Numbered from the stretch's first letter, positions 26,422-35,720 are shown. The stretch: 64,000 nt of DNA from Spartobacteria bacterium UBA695 (GCA_002298145.1 DBMP01000008.1:1-64000), one strand, 5' to 3'. Numbers and translations: made by a program. The notes: generated from the sequence alone by a model not told the origin.

Positions 26422-28782
26422 CTACTCAATTTCGTTGATCCGAACTTTTCGATAGCCCCGCTGGTTTTTCGTGGTGCCGTCGGGCATTTGGCGCGGAACG
26501 CTATTGGCTTCGGAAACGTGATGAAAGCGAAGCATGAGTTCTGGGATCTGGCTCTGCTGGATGCGTTTCGGCAGCGGTGTAAACCCGCGACCTTCGCAGA
26601 ATAGGGCATAGGCTTCCTCGATCTCATCTTTGAACAGGTTGCCTTCGTCTGTGCGTTCGATACAATCCTTGACGAAGAGTTCCAGCGATGAAGATTCGGC
26701 TAAAAGATCGTCGATTCGTTTTTCCTGGGCGGCGGTGAGCATATAGTCTCCTGTGGTGGCGGTTTCATGCAGCAGATTTACCGCACCTTGAATGGCCCAA
26801 TTAAGAATCCCGCAGCCTTCCTCCCGAAACAAAAGAGCGCCGAAATCGTCGATCTTTTTCCTGGGCGGCGGTGCCTCGAACCGGATAATCAAGAGCCGCC
26901 TGCGCCACGCTCCGGCATCCGATTCCAGCCGCACCGTCAGTCGCTCGTTGCAGGTGATGAGCACGTTGAAATGGCCGTAAAGAGTGAATGATTCATTGCT
27001 GTTTTTCGCCTCGGCTTCCAGCGGGTCACCTCCGACCAGTGCTTTCAAACAGGATGCATGGGGATGCATTAGAAAATTGCCGGGCACGTCCGCACCGATC
27101 AACAGCGTTTTGCGAGCCAGGCGAAATAACTCGAATCGTTCATCGAGATGCTTTGTCCGTAGCGCGCCGGTATTGCATGCTCCCACCAATTTTTCCGCCA
27201 ACACCGACAACTGCGATTTGCCGCGCCCCGCGGCACCGTCGAGAATAAGAAACCGTTGCGGGACATTGTGCTGCAAAATGGCGCACCCGAACCACCGTTG
27301 GATGAGGCTGGCATCTTCGGGGCATGTGGCAGGAAGGAGCAGTTCATTAAGGAAGCGATGGCATTGCGCTGATGGATCAAATGGAACCGGCAGGGCATTG
27401 CGGGAATAGAAATCCGGGGCGAAGGTTTTGCCAACTGGAATTGCTTGGCCACCCTCAAATTCAATCATTTGGTTGGCGCAATGAATGAAGCGGCGGGTTC
27501 GTGCAAACGGGGCTCTCTGTTCCGCCACACCGCGCAGGTGGCCAACAATGGCTTGGAGCGTGCGATGGCTGCGTGTTTGTTCCAGAAAAGCGAGAGTATC
27601 GTCATAATCTCGCGCTGCGGAGAGGATGCGGCTGGAAATCCGTTGCTCGATTGCTTCCGCAGATTCGGGTGACCAGATTCCGGTGTGGTCGTCATACTGA
27701 TAGAACCGCTTTTCGGCGGGTTCGTGCAACACGATGTTTTCGGCAGCGTAGAGACCAGCCCAGAATGGCTGGTTGATCTGGCCGCCGCCGTCCAGATTGC
27801 CCTCGTCGTCCCGGCTAAGAAATGCGGGAGGACCAAACTCCCCTTCCACGACATAAAACTTACGCGGCCATTCCTTGTCCTGCTTCGGATTCGCCGCCCG
27901 AGCCTTGGCTCGGATTTCCTCGCGCTCTGCTTGCGCTGCCTGCTTCAAGGAGCGAATGCCCACGCCGAAAATCTCGGACGCGATATGGGCTAGGCGTTCC
28001 GCGGAAATTGCGTCGTCATGGCATTCGGCGATCACCCGGACCACCCTGCGCATTTGCTTGTCGCGGTCTGCATCCTTGGAAGCCGCAAGCGCGTCTTTTT
28101 CGCGTTCAAGAAAACGCACTGCCAGAGAGCCGCAACTTGCTTTCGCATCAAGCACCATGGCATTTTCCACCAGTTGCTGCCAGAACTCAGGAAATCTATT
28201 TTGCACGGATGCACGGCAATCGTCGATCCCCTTGCCAGGGCCGTTGATTGGGATTCGCGGCAGCAATACGGGCAAAGGATGGACAAGCCGCGCCAGCGTC
28301 ACGGCATTTCGGGAAAATTCGAAGTTGGTGGATGTGTCGGAGTCGCCGAGGAAGAAAATACGCGGCGGATTCCACCGCGTGATCGCCTCCCGAATGCCTG
28401 GCAGCAATTTCGCTTCGCCGTCTTCGCCTCTCGTGTAGGTACTAAAACCGGGCAGGCCAATCGACAGCACCCCTGCCTCTCGCAGGCTGATGCTCTTAAA
28501 CTCGCCTTCCGTTATGACGAGATCAACCAAAGTGCAATGCGGGGAGCCGAACGGAGGAAAATATACGTGTACGCCGCTATTGGGCAGTTGATGGTATTTT
28601 TGGCCGTTGGGGCGTTCTTTGGGCAAGCGCCAGCGTTTAAAGCCGGTAGCCCGCCCCTCTATATCGTAGTAGGGAATCTCAATGCTGCCCGGCTCCGGGG
28701 AATTAACCAGATTGATTCCGCACGCCGCAAGCGTCTCCGGTGCGATGCCGGGGCGCCGAACCAAATTGACAGACTCACTCAC
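26422..28782 (-). CDS. Phage/plasmid-type primase-helicase
   Basis: This 786-residue replication protein of an integrative element joins a Toprim-like N-terminal part (VITEGEFKSISL, then FFLGDSDT and GKGIDDCRA) to a C-terminal superfamily 3 helicase of the P4/D5 type. The Walker A loop is GAAGRGKSQL (about residues 513-522), followed by a conserved LLIGADVPGNF and the arginine-finger region LITCNERLTVRLESD, then GAWRRRLLIIRF. It would unwind DNA and make primers for element replication. The start overlaps the upstream gene by four bases (ATGA, 28779-28782). The zinc-finger motif of some P4 primases is not visible. Confidence 0.85.
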   Translation of the reverse strand: MSESVNLVRRPGIAPETLAACGINLVNSPEPGSIEIPYYDIEGRATGFKRWRLPKERPNGQKYHQLPNSGVHVYFPPFGSPHCTLVDLVITEGEFKSISLREAGVLSIGLPGFSTYTRGEDGEAKLLPGIREAITRWNPPRIFFLGDSDTSTNFEFSRNAVTLARLVHPLPVLLPRIPINGPGKGIDDCRASVQNRFPEFWQQLVENAMVLDAKASCGSLAVRFLEREKDALAASKDADRDKQMRRVVRVIAECHDDAISAERLAHIASEIFGVGIRSLKQAAQAEREEIRAKARAANPKQDKEWPRKFYVVEGEFGPPAFLSRDDEGNLDGGGQINQPFWAGLYAAENIVLHEPAEKRFYQYDDHTGIWSPESAEAIEQRISSRILSAARDYDDTLAFLEQTRSHRTLQAIVGHLRGVAEQRAPFARTRRFIHCANQMIEFEGGQAIPVGKTFAPDFYSRNALPVPFDPSAQCHRFLNELLLPATCPEDASLIQRWFGCAILQHNVPQRFLILDGAAGRGKSQLSVLAEKLVGACNTGALRTKHLDERFELFRLARKTLLIGADVPGNFLMHPHASCLKALVGGDPLEAEAKNSNESFTLYGHFNVLITCNERLTVRLESDAGAWRRRLLIIRFEAPPPRKKIDDFGALLFREEGCGILNWAIQGAVNLLHETATTGDYMLTAAQEKRIDDLLAESSSLELFVKDCIERTDEGNLFKDEIEEAYALFCEGRGFTPLPKRIQQSQIPELMLRFHHVSEANSVPRQMPDGTTKNQRGYRKVRINEIE

Positions 28783-29363
28783 GCGCAGTCCTCCGAGTGG
28801 AGGTGATCCTCGCAGCGCTTATCATTAAGGCCGGGTGCCTTGCAAGGGACACCCGGTCTTCTTTTCCGCCGCGCATGGGAGGCAATCTGAGCCTTACTGT
28901 AACTCTCGCGGACTGTCTCTCTTTTCATCAGGACATTGCGGATTTGATTTTCGTCGCAAAACTTCCGCACAATATGCGAAAGGCTCGCCCGCGTTACGTG
29001 CAAATGTGGGGCAAGAGCAGCCAGGGACATATGATCGAATAATTCTGGACGCAATACCCAAACGATACAGGCAAAACGCCGAAAGGCCCGCGAGAGATCG
29101 GGATTCCCATTTTTGCAATTCTCGAAACAGAAATGCAGCACCCGATTCATCACTTTTGCCATCGCCGAAATCGCCTCGTCATTAGCAACGGCGCTTTCCT
29201 CCGGCCCGTCAATGAGATCGGCCATGTCTGGCGAGTAGGTGGGCTCCAGGTGATAGCTTTCATTTTTGTTATCAACCCATGCGGCGCAGGATTGCCATTT
29301 GGACGTTTGAAGTTCAGCCGCGCAAGGCACGGCCCCAACGGGTGATGCAGCAAGGTTTTGCAT
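28779..29363 (-). CDS. Hypothetical protein with C-terminal helix-turn-helix
   Basis: This protein of up to 194 residues is encoded just before the primase-helicase. A later ATG at 29225 (MADLIDG) is an equally good start. The middle part (SRAFRRFACIVWVLRPELFD) is hydrophobic-helical. It is followed by a helix-turn-helix (MSLAALAPHLHVTRASLSHI, then VRKF) and a basic tail (HARRKRRPG). This suggests a DNA-binding regulator or initiator for the element. The exact family is not recognised. Confidence 0.65.
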   Translation of the reverse strand: MQNLAASPVGAVPCAAELQTSKWQSCAAWVDNKNESYHLEPTYSPDMADLIDGPEESAVANDEAISAMAKVMNRVLHFCFENCKNGNPDLSRAFRRFACIVWVLRPELFDHMSLAALAPHLHVTRASLSHIVRKFCDENQIRNVLMKRETVRESYSKAQIASHARRKRRPGVPCKAPGLNDKRCEDHLHSEDCA

Positions 29364-29498
29364 GGGCGAACCTTAGCAACCCGGATTGGTCGGCTCTCTG
29401 CCAACGGCCCCGTAAGATTTGCCACTTCACCCACAAAAAACGCGTCGAACTGCCAGCATCCACAGTGAAACTGCCAGACGCCATATCCCGCGCAATCG

Positions 29499-30080
29499 CT
29501 ACTTGCCAGACCCTCGACGCTTTTTGCCAGAAACAGGCTTTTGGGCCGCGTCAAAATGTTTTCTTATTTTTTCCGCGGATGTTTGATGGCGTTTATACGC
29601 GTCCACGATCTCGCGCCATTCTTTCCTGGAGACCGCCTTATAATCCTTGGCAAACGAGGCCACTTCCGAAGGCAGAAAGCCTTGCTTCATTTCCCGAGAA
29701 ATCACTTCCTCGGAAAGCCAGGGCTGGTCGAACAATTCAAGCCGATACGCGGTGAATGCGAGATGAGCTTCAACGTTGCGGCTCAATCGCGAGCGTCCGT
29801 AAATCTTCTCAAGCGCGTTACTAAACGGAATGCGCCTGGCTGTCCGCTCCTCAGTCTTCCGATCCTCGCAAGTCTCTTCGATTTTTTCCAGCGCGGCCTT
29901 ATTTCGAAGCGCCTTCCCCTGATACCGCTTGCAGGCGTTTAGCAGCGCAACCGCGCTCTCCACCGCGCCGTCGTAATCGTCGCCTTTGAGCAACCGCGCC
30001 GCCGTGGCCGCCAGCAGTTCCAACGGATAAATTTGGGCGTCAAGTGAGATGCCATCCGGTGTGTTGTGCATGGTATTCAT
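29499..30080 (-). CDS. Hypothetical protein of the integrative element
   Basis: This 193-residue, charged, largely helical protein has no recognised domain. A coiled stretch (NKAALEKIEETCEDRKTEER) and a basic C-terminus (KKRRGSGK) suggest nucleic-acid or protein binding. It lies between the excisionase-like gene and the helix-turn-helix gene, with about 135 bases to the latter. Confidence 0.65.
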   Translation of the reverse strand: MNTMHNTPDGISLDAQIYPLELLAATAARLLKGDDYDGAVESAVALLNACKRYQGKALRNKAALEKIEETCEDRKTEERTARRIPFSNALEKIYGRSRLSRNVEAHLAFTAYRLELFDQPWLSEEVISREMKQGFLPSEVASFAKDYKAVSRKEWREIVDAYKRHQTSAEKIRKHFDAAQKPVSGKKRRGSGK

Positions 30081-30438
30081 AGCAAAACTTTCAACCCGGC
30101 TGCTCTTGTTTCGAGCGCTGCGAGAGCGGCAATCACATTGCCAGTTGAACTTTGTCCTATCATGAGGGAATTCTCGCAGGATTTTATTTCAAACGCATTT
30201 CAAAAAGTGCCCCGTCACAAGATCACGGCAGAGTGCGCCTGCAGAACCCCTCCAGCAACGACGCAAGAAGCTGAGGACGATTTTTGATAAGCGAAAGATT
30301 CAATAGCTGAAAAATTCGCGGCGTTTCACGCCCGGTTCTCGCTCCAGTTGATCAGCCGGAGCGAGAATCTTAGGGAAAAGAAGCGCAACGACAACGCGCG
30401 GATTCGTAGCCAAACCGCCCTATAATGAATCTTTCCGT
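30081..30438. other. Gap in the integrative element with a hairpin
   Basis: A perfect 10-bp stem (30336-30345 TTCTCGCTCC, 30358-30367) with a 12-base loop lies about 70 bases after the excisionase-like gene. It has no T-run after it, so it could be a protein-binding or origin element as well as a weak terminator. The rest shows nothing clear. Confidence 0.45.
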
Positions 30439-30672
30439 TCAGCACGGCTTGCGCGACTCGGCAATCTTCTGACGGTAACGGTGCCGGGCAAGGTTCCGGT
30501 CATTGGTGAGGAATTGCAGCACCTCATCTTTGCGGAACCTGATGAGCGATCCCAGGCGGAAGTGCGGCAGCCCGCGCAAGATTAGGTTTTGCATGTGCCG
30601 CTCGCTACAGCGGAAATAAGCCGCCGTTTCCTTGAGGGTCATGATTTCGGGTAAATGTTCGTTTTCATTCAT
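30439..30672 (-). CDS. Excisionase-like helix-turn-helix protein
   Basis: This 77-residue winged-helix DNA-binding protein of the MerR/Xis-like HTH_17 type has LKETAAYFRCSERHMQNLIL, then GLPHFRLGSLIRFRKDEVL. Such proteins bend DNA for excision or activate integrase expression (AlpA-like). It sits 15 bases after the integrase gene on the same strand, matching int-xis order. The start at 30672 has an in-frame alternative ten codons later. Confidence 0.8.
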   Translation of the reverse strand: MNENEHLPEIMTLKETAAYFRCSERHMQNLILRGLPHFRLGSLIRFRKDEVLQFLTNDRNLARHRYRQKIAESRKPC

Positions 30673-30687
30673 GCCTACGATGGCATG

Positions 30688-32037
30688 TCAAAACAGAAGC
30701 GCTCCCGCCGGGAAGTTTTTCCAAACGGGGCGCGACAGAATTGGGCGATCATGCGGCGATGGGAACCATTGCCGGTTTGGATTGAACCGGCTCCGCAGCT
30801 TTCGTATCCGCAAAGGTTCGGAAACCGGTTCAGGTGTAACCGGTTGGTCCGGCATAATCGCAAGCCATTCCTTCACATCCTCGGGCGCGACCAGCTCCCG
30901 GTAATGCTTGAAGATCATCTTTGGGCTATTGCCGCACTCCATCGCCACCTTCGGGGCGTCATTGATCTCCGCTAACCGGTAGCTGATGTAAGAATGCCGC
31001 AACGCATTGTGCTTGCGGGGCATTCCCGGCTTGGTCAAAAGCCCAGAAACCCAGTTTTCACTCATTGGAATCACCGCCCCCTCGGCCTTCGCATAAGGCT
31101 TGAGCCACGCTGTGAGCGTCTCCGAGATCGGAACCAGCCGCCGTGCCGCCGTTTTCGTTTTCATCCCCCGCACAAGGATAAATCCGCGCTCCAGATTGAT
31201 CTCGCTCCAGTCCAGCCTCATAATCTCCGAGGATCGCAGCCCGGCAAATGCCCCAATCGCCACAAACGGCACTACATCCTTTCGCGACTTGCCCAGGATG
31301 CACCGCAACTCCGTGGGAGTATAAATCTCCACCTCTCCCATCGTCTCTTTCCACAAATCAATCTCCGAGATAGTCTCAAACGCCTCCCTTTTCTCCTTCA
31401 CCGCCCACCGCGCAAAAGCCTTGAGCGCTTTCAAATACGAATTTTTCGTTCCCGGGTGATGGTAGATTTCCTCCAGCCACCTCACAACCTTCTCCCGAGA
31501 GGGAAGTCCGTATTCCGCCGTCGAAAACCGCTTTGCCATCATGCGAAAGACTGAACCCACCGCGCCAATCCGTTTCTTGGAAAGCCCGATGCGTTTGCGC
31601 GAATCAATGTAAGCCTGCATCATTTCCCCCAACGTACTCCGCCTAAACCCAACGGGGTGGTGCTTTAAATAGAACGAAACCGCCTCATGCACTGCCACCA
31701 CTGGATCGGCGGGAGCTCCCAACTTCCTGACCGCCTCCGCAAACCCCTCGACGGCCAGATGAAGTGGCAAATCAATCCCCTTAAGCGCTCGCCGGGCGGC
31801 AACCAACGATTCAACGTCCGTAGCCGTGATCGCCTCCTCAACATCCGCTGCCTGGGAGGCAAGCTGCCCCAAAATCGCCTTTGCCTCCCGCTTCGCCTCT
31901 TGTTTATCCGAGAAAGTCCGGCGTTCCCGCCGCCCGGCCCGGTAAAAAGAGATTTGATAATAGGGCCGCCCGTTGATAGAGCCGGTGTAGATTTTGACGG
32001 TGTTCTGACCGTTGCTGATTTCGATAGGTGAATTCAT
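30688..32037 (-). CDS. Tyrosine recombinase/integrase
   Basis: This 449-residue site-specific recombinase has an N-terminal SAM-like core-binding domain near 115-215 and a C-terminal catalytic domain. Visible catalytic residues are Arg268 (AGLRSSEI), Arg347 (NALRHSY) and the nucleophile Tyr379 (FKHYREL). The two usual His positions are Asn (344 and 370), a pattern I associate with a subfamily seen in Verrucomicrobia and Planctomycetes. It carries an unusual Pro-rich tail of about 50 residues. It integrates and excises the element. A 10-bp inverted repeat lies directly upstream. Confidence 0.9.
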   Translation of the reverse strand: MNSPIEISNGQNTVKIYTGSINGRPYYQISFYRAGRRERRTFSDKQEAKREAKAILGQLASQAADVEEAITATDVESLVAARRALKGIDLPLHLAVEGFAEAVRKLGAPADPVVAVHEAVSFYLKHHPVGFRRSTLGEMMQAYIDSRKRIGLSKKRIGAVGSVFRMMAKRFSTAEYGLPSREKVVRWLEEIYHHPGTKNSYLKALKAFARWAVKEKREAFETISEIDLWKETMGEVEIYTPTELRCILGKSRKDVVPFVAIGAFAGLRSSEIMRLDWSEINLERGFILVRGMKTKTAARRLVPISETLTAWLKPYAKAEGAVIPMSENWVSGLLTKPGMPRKHNALRHSYISYRLAEINDAPKVAMECGNSPKMIFKHYRELVAPEDVKEWLAIMPDQPVTPEPVSEPLRIRKLRSRFNPNRQWFPSPHDRPILSRPVWKNFPAGALLF

Positions 32038-32041
32038 TGTC

Positions 32042-32078
32042 TTTGTCGTGTTGTCAATTTTTTGTCAGACACGACAAA
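32042..32078. promoter_or_regulatory. Inverted repeat upstream of the integrase
   Basis: Perfect 10-bp arms (32042-32051 TTTGTCGTGT and 32069-32078) flank a 17-base AT-rich spacer, five bases before the integrase start codon. Position suggests an autoregulatory or recombinase-binding site. Confidence 0.45.
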
Positions 32079-32191
32079 AGCCGCCTAAAACCAGCCTCGG
32101 AAAACCGAGTCATAAAAGAACGCAAGTGTCTTGATTTAAAACACTTACGTCTTATTTTTTCCACCCAAAAACGGAAATGCCAAGCCCTCCG

Positions 32192-32212
32192 GCAGGAGGC
32201 ATTGCCTCCTGC
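32192..32212 (-). terminator. Hairpin after the araC-type gene
   Basis: A perfect 9-bp stem (32192-32200, 32204-32212) with a 3-base loop follows the AraC-type gene by about 16 bases. No T-run follows, so termination activity is uncertain. Confidence 0.35.
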
Positions 32213-32227
32213 ACCTCATCCGGGAAA

Positions 32228-33079
32228 CTACGTTTCCCTTTTTGCTTTGCGGTACTCCGAGGGGGATGTGCCGGTCTCGCGCTTGAAGGCGGTGCTAAAC
32301 GCAAACGGATCGTTATAACCAACGCGCTCGGCGATGGAGATCAGTTTGTCGTCGGAGACCAGCAACAACTCTGCGGCCCGCCGGATGCGCAGCCGCAAGA
32401 CATGGTTGAGCGGGCTCGTACCGGTTTCTTTAAGGCAAACCCGCCGCAGGTTCTCTTTGCTCATCGCGGCGGCGCGCGCCAGTTCATCAAGCGTCCATGG
32501 CCGGGCAAGATCGGCATTAACGCCCCCCCAAAGCCCCCCCAGGCGGTTCCCCTCGCGGTGGTTCGCGTTAAAGGTCTGAAGCACGCTGAAGTGGATTATC
32601 TGCACCCATAGCTCGATCTGCACCCTCGGCATCTGCCCGATGACCGCATCCCAAGCTCCTTCGATGGAGTGCCTAAGCTGCGCTGCCATCACCGGCACCA
32701 CGCGCGGTTCCCTCGGCAGCAGCCCTGCCAGCCCGGGCGCTTTCGCGTCGTAAATCACCCACCCGACCGTCCAAGGCTGCCCGCGCACGGCCCGGTAGGC
32801 ATGGGCCACGCCGGGCGGTGTAAGGTAGGCCTCCCCAGGTCGCAACCGCCGCCACGCCGTCCCCTCCCAGACCTCCCCCTCCCCATCCAGAGAGGCCAGG
32901 AGCTGGGTATCCGCCGGGTGCAGACGCGACCACGAAAAACCAAACGCCGTTTCCGAAATCCCCGCCAGCCGGATGCCAAAGGAAGCCAGCGAGGGCACGC
33001 CGTGGACCCCAAACATCCGCTCCCGGGTGTCCGCGCCGATCGAGTGGATTTCACCAATATGATTGGGGATGTGAGCCAT
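32228..33079 (-). CDS. AraC-family transcriptional regulator
   Basis: This 283-residue regulator has an N-terminal cupin-like sensor (GEVWEGTAWRRLRPGEAYLT, then PPGVAHAYR) and two C-terminal helix-turn-helix motifs (WTLDELARAAAMSKENLRRV and SIAERVGYNDPFAFSTAFKR). It is divergent from the GH2 gene, with only 37 bases between the start codons, so it very likely activates that gene in response to a sugar. Confidence 0.88.
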   Translation of the reverse strand: MAHIPNHIGEIHSIGADTRERMFGVHGVPSLASFGIRLAGISETAFGFSWSRLHPADTQLLASLDGEGEVWEGTAWRRLRPGEAYLTPPGVAHAYRAVRGQPWTVGWVIYDAKAPGLAGLLPREPRVVPVMAAQLRHSIEGAWDAVIGQMPRVQIELWVQIIHFSVLQTFNANHREGNRLGGLWGGVNADLARPWTLDELARAAAMSKENLRRVCLKETGTSPLNHVLRLRIRRAAELLLVSDDKLISIAERVGYNDPFAFSTAFKRETGTSPSEYRKAKRET

Positions 33080-33116
33080 GGATTTACCCAGGGGTTAGGG
33101 GCATCATTGGCACATC

Positions 33117-35054
33117 ATGCGTGTTTCTCAAAGCAATTTTTCCACCGGCATTCCCCGTCCCGAATATCCGCGTCCCCAGTGGGTACGGGCCGACTGGCTC
33201 ACGCTGAATGGCGAGTGGGAATTCGAAATCGACCAGGGCGACAGTGGCCTGGAGCGCGGGCTGCTCCAGAGGCCGTTGAGGGACCGCATTCTCGTCCCGT
33301 TCTGCCCGGAATCGCCTCTCTCGGGCATCGGCAACACCGACTTCCTCAACGCCGTCTGGTACCGCCGCGAGATCACCATCCCGCAGGAATGGGAGGGCCG
33401 CCGGGTGGTGCTCCATTTCCAGGCGTGCGACTACGACACCTTTGTCTGGGCCAATGGCCGCGAAGTCGGGCGCCACCGGGGCGGAATGACGCCCTTCTCG
33501 TGCGACCTCACCGACGCCGCCCTGCCTGGCGGAAAAATCACGCTCGTCGTCCGGGCCCGCGACAACGCCCGCGAAACCATGCCCTCGGGCAAACAAGCCT
33601 GGCACCACAGCAACAGCGGCTGCCACTACACCCGAACGTCCGGCATCTGGCAAAGCGTCTGGCTCGAAGCCCTCCCGATGCGCGCCTTCATGCAGCGGCC
33701 CAAGATCGTCCCCGACGTGGCCAACGGGCGCTTCCTCATCGAAGCACCGATCACCGGCCACCAGAACGGGCTTCATTTCCGCGCCCGGCTGCGGGCCGGG
33801 GCCGAGGTGCTCGCCGAGGCCGACACCCGCTGCGGAGAAAACTTCTACCCGCGCCTGGAGCTGATCATTCCCGAAGCCCGCGTGCGCCTCTGGTCGCCCC
33901 GGGACCCGTTCCTCTACGACCTCGATTTCTTCCTCGTCGATAACGACGGGCAGATCCAGGACCACGCCACGAGCTACGCCGGGCTGCGCAGCGTTTCCAT
34001 CGACGGCATGGCGGTCAAAATCAACGGCCAGCGCGTCTTTCAGCGCCTCGTGCTCGACCAGGGCTACTACCCCGAGGGCATCCTCACCGCGCCGACCGAC
34101 GAGGAACTCGTGGGCGACATCGAGCTCTCGCTCGCCGCCGGGTTCAATGGCGCGCGGCTGCACCAAAAAGTCTTCGAGGAACGCTTCCTCTACCACGCCG
34201 ACCGGCTCGGCTACCTGGTCTGGGGCGAGTTCAGCGACTGGGGCCTCGGCGGCGGCGATCCCTGCCCGGGCTGGCACCGCAACGACCGGGAGGAAATTGT
34301 GCGCGCCGGTCACGCCGTGGGAGCCGAGCTGCCCCCCGCCTACATCACGCAATGGCTGGAGGCGCTGCAACGCGACTTCAACCACCCGAGCATCGTCGGC
34401 TGGTGCCCGCTCAACGAATCAAGCCAGCGCATCGCCCCCGAGCGGATCACCGCCCACGACGATGTCATGCGCGGGATGTTCCTGGCCACCAAACTCTACG
34501 ACGCCACGCGCCCCGTGCTGGACGTCTCGGGCTACAGCCACCGTATCGCCGAGGCCGACATCTACGACTCGCACGACTACACACAAAATCCCGCCCTCTT
34601 CGCCCTGCGCCACGGCGCGATGACCGCCAGCGAGGCCTGGGCCAACGACTCCGAGGCGATCGAATCGGTGCCCTACAACGGACAGCCCTATTTCGTCAGC
34701 GAATTCGGCGGCATCCGCTGGGCGCCGCACGTGAAAGCAGACGGCGAATCGTGGGGCTACGGCGATGGTCCTAAGACGCTGGAGGAATTCTACGAACGCT
34801 TCGAAGGGCTCTGCCGCGTGCTCTTGGATCACCCGCGCATGTTCGGCTACTGCTACACGCAGCTCACCGACGTCTTCCAGGAACAGAACGGGCTCTTTTA
34901 CTTTGACCGGAGCGCGAAATTCGACCTCTGCCGACTGCGGGCCATCCAGCACCGCGTGGCGGCGATCGAGAAAGAGAGCGCCGCGCCCCAGGCCGACGTG
35001 CTCGCACAACGCGAAAGGGCGATCCGGGAAAATCAGAAACAGGCCGTGAAGTAA
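33117..35054 (+). CDS. Glycoside hydrolase family 2 protein
   Basis: This 645-residue enzyme of the beta-galactosidase/glucuronidase type has no signal peptide, so is probably cytoplasmic. Order: jelly-roll sugar-binding domain (WEFEIDQGD; ACDYDTFVWANGREVGRHRG), immunoglobulin-like domain and a TIM barrel. The acid/base is Glu434 (WCPLNESS) and the nucleophile Glu529 (FVSEFGG). The mature size is short for beta-galactosidase but fits smaller GH2 members. It is controlled by the divergent AraC regulator. Its GC content is clearly higher than in the accessory block to the left. The substrate is unknown. Confidence 0.9.
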   Translation: MRVSQSNFSTGIPRPEYPRPQWVRADWLTLNGEWEFEIDQGDSGLERGLLQRPLRDRILVPFCPESPLSGIGNTDFLNAVWYRREITIPQEWEGRRVVLHFQACDYDTFVWANGREVGRHRGGMTPFSCDLTDAALPGGKITLVVRARDNARETMPSGKQAWHHSNSGCHYTRTSGIWQSVWLEALPMRAFMQRPKIVPDVANGRFLIEAPITGHQNGLHFRARLRAGAEVLAEADTRCGENFYPRLELIIPEARVRLWSPRDPFLYDLDFFLVDNDGQIQDHATSYAGLRSVSIDGMAVKINGQRVFQRLVLDQGYYPEGILTAPTDEELVGDIELSLAAGFNGARLHQKVFEERFLYHADRLGYLVWGEFSDWGLGGGDPCPGWHRNDREEIVRAGHAVGAELPPAYITQWLEALQRDFNHPSIVGWCPLNESSQRIAPERITAHDDVMRGMFLATKLYDATRPVLDVSGYSHRIAEADIYDSHDYTQNPALFALRHGAMTASEAWANDSEAIESVPYNGQPYFVSEFGGIRWAPHVKADGESWGYGDGPKTLEEFYERFEGLCRVLLDHPRMFGYCYTQLTDVFQEQNGLFYFDRSAKFDLCRLRAIQHRVAAIEKESAAPQADVLAQRERAIRENQKQAVK

Positions 35055-35093
35055 GCTCCCGGGGCAGGCGAGCGCACGGAAACGAGGTGCCCG

Positions 35094-35651
35094 CTATCTC
35101 TTTCTCCAATGCCCCGACACATAGGTCCCGTTTTTTCGCCAGTAGCCGTTCACCCAGATGGCCCCGGCTGGAGCAGCTGGGGTGGCCGCAGCCGAGGGCA
35201 TCGCGCTGGGGCTCGGGCTGGAACTCGGACTCGGTGTTGCAAGGCTAGGAGTTGGCCGGGCGGATAGCTGCTGCTTTTGCCGTTCAGCCCACCGAGCCGC
35301 CAAATCAGTATCTGCCGCCAAGACCCGGGCGCTTGCGTCGCCGAATTTGAGCAAGAGCTCGTTGGCTGAAATCTCCAGAACCTTAACCTGGACGCCGGGA
35401 TTAACGGTGATTTGCCCCACGCTTCCATCACCGTTTTTGACCACAAAAGGTTTGGCGGATTTTAGCTGAACCTCGCCAACCCACTCCTCTTTATGATCGC
35501 GAATGGACCGGAGGATTGTCTCGGTCTGATCCGGAGAAGGCGCGGGGGTCGGCGTGGAGGATGGGGTGGGCGTTTGCGCCAGCAGACCGACGTTTAACAA
35601 GGGAACCAGCAGTAAAAAGAAAATCCTGCGCATACCTGAAGGCATCTTCAT
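35094..35651 (-). CDS. Secreted hypothetical protein with Ala/Pro/Ser-rich linker
   Basis: The ATG at 35651 is preceded by GAGGAAAAGGG, a good ribosome site, and begins a signal peptide (RRIFFLLLVPLLNVGLLAQ). The mature protein of about 165 residues has a Thr/Pro/Ser linker, a folded middle part (VGEVQLKSAKPFVVKNGDG) and a second Ser/Pro/Ala linker. It ends in GAIWVNGYWRKNGTYVSGHW, a motif seen at the C-terminus of YXWGXW-type envelope proteins. The function is unknown; cell-envelope location is likely. Confidence 0.65.
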   Translation of the reverse strand: MKMPSGMRRIFFLLLVPLLNVGLLAQTPTPSSTPTPAPSPDQTETILRSIRDHKEEWVGEVQLKSAKPFVVKNGDGSVGQITVNPGVQVKVLEISANELLLKFGDASARVLAADTDLAARWAERQKQQLSARPTPSLATPSPSSSPSPSAMPSAAATPAAPAGAIWVNGYWRKNGTYVSGHWRKR

Positions 35652-35720
35652 ATCCCTTTTCCTCATTCCGATGAAGCGCAAAAAGCAAGGCCATGCCATT
35701 GACCCCATTTCCAAAAAAAA

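Larger units (their letters stand above)
25949..32160 (-). mobile_element. Small integrative element (satellite-like)
   Basis: Six minus-strand genes run integrase, excisionase-like protein, two hypothetical proteins, primase-helicase and hypothetical protein. This is the core of P4-type satellites or small integrative islands. No capsid, tail, terminase or conjugation genes are present. Boundaries are approximate: the right edge is just upstream of the integrase, the left edge just past the last gene. No tRNA gene adjoins either end. Confidence 0.65.

Noticed and set aside
32124..32146. AAGTGT...ACACTT palindrome near the integrase as an attachment core
   Set aside because: No matching direct repeat was found at the left end of the element, so the role stays unproven.
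33084..34385. 433-codon minus-strand reading opposite the GH2 gene
   Set aside because: Antisense artefact; GH2 catalytic motifs are complete on the plus strand.
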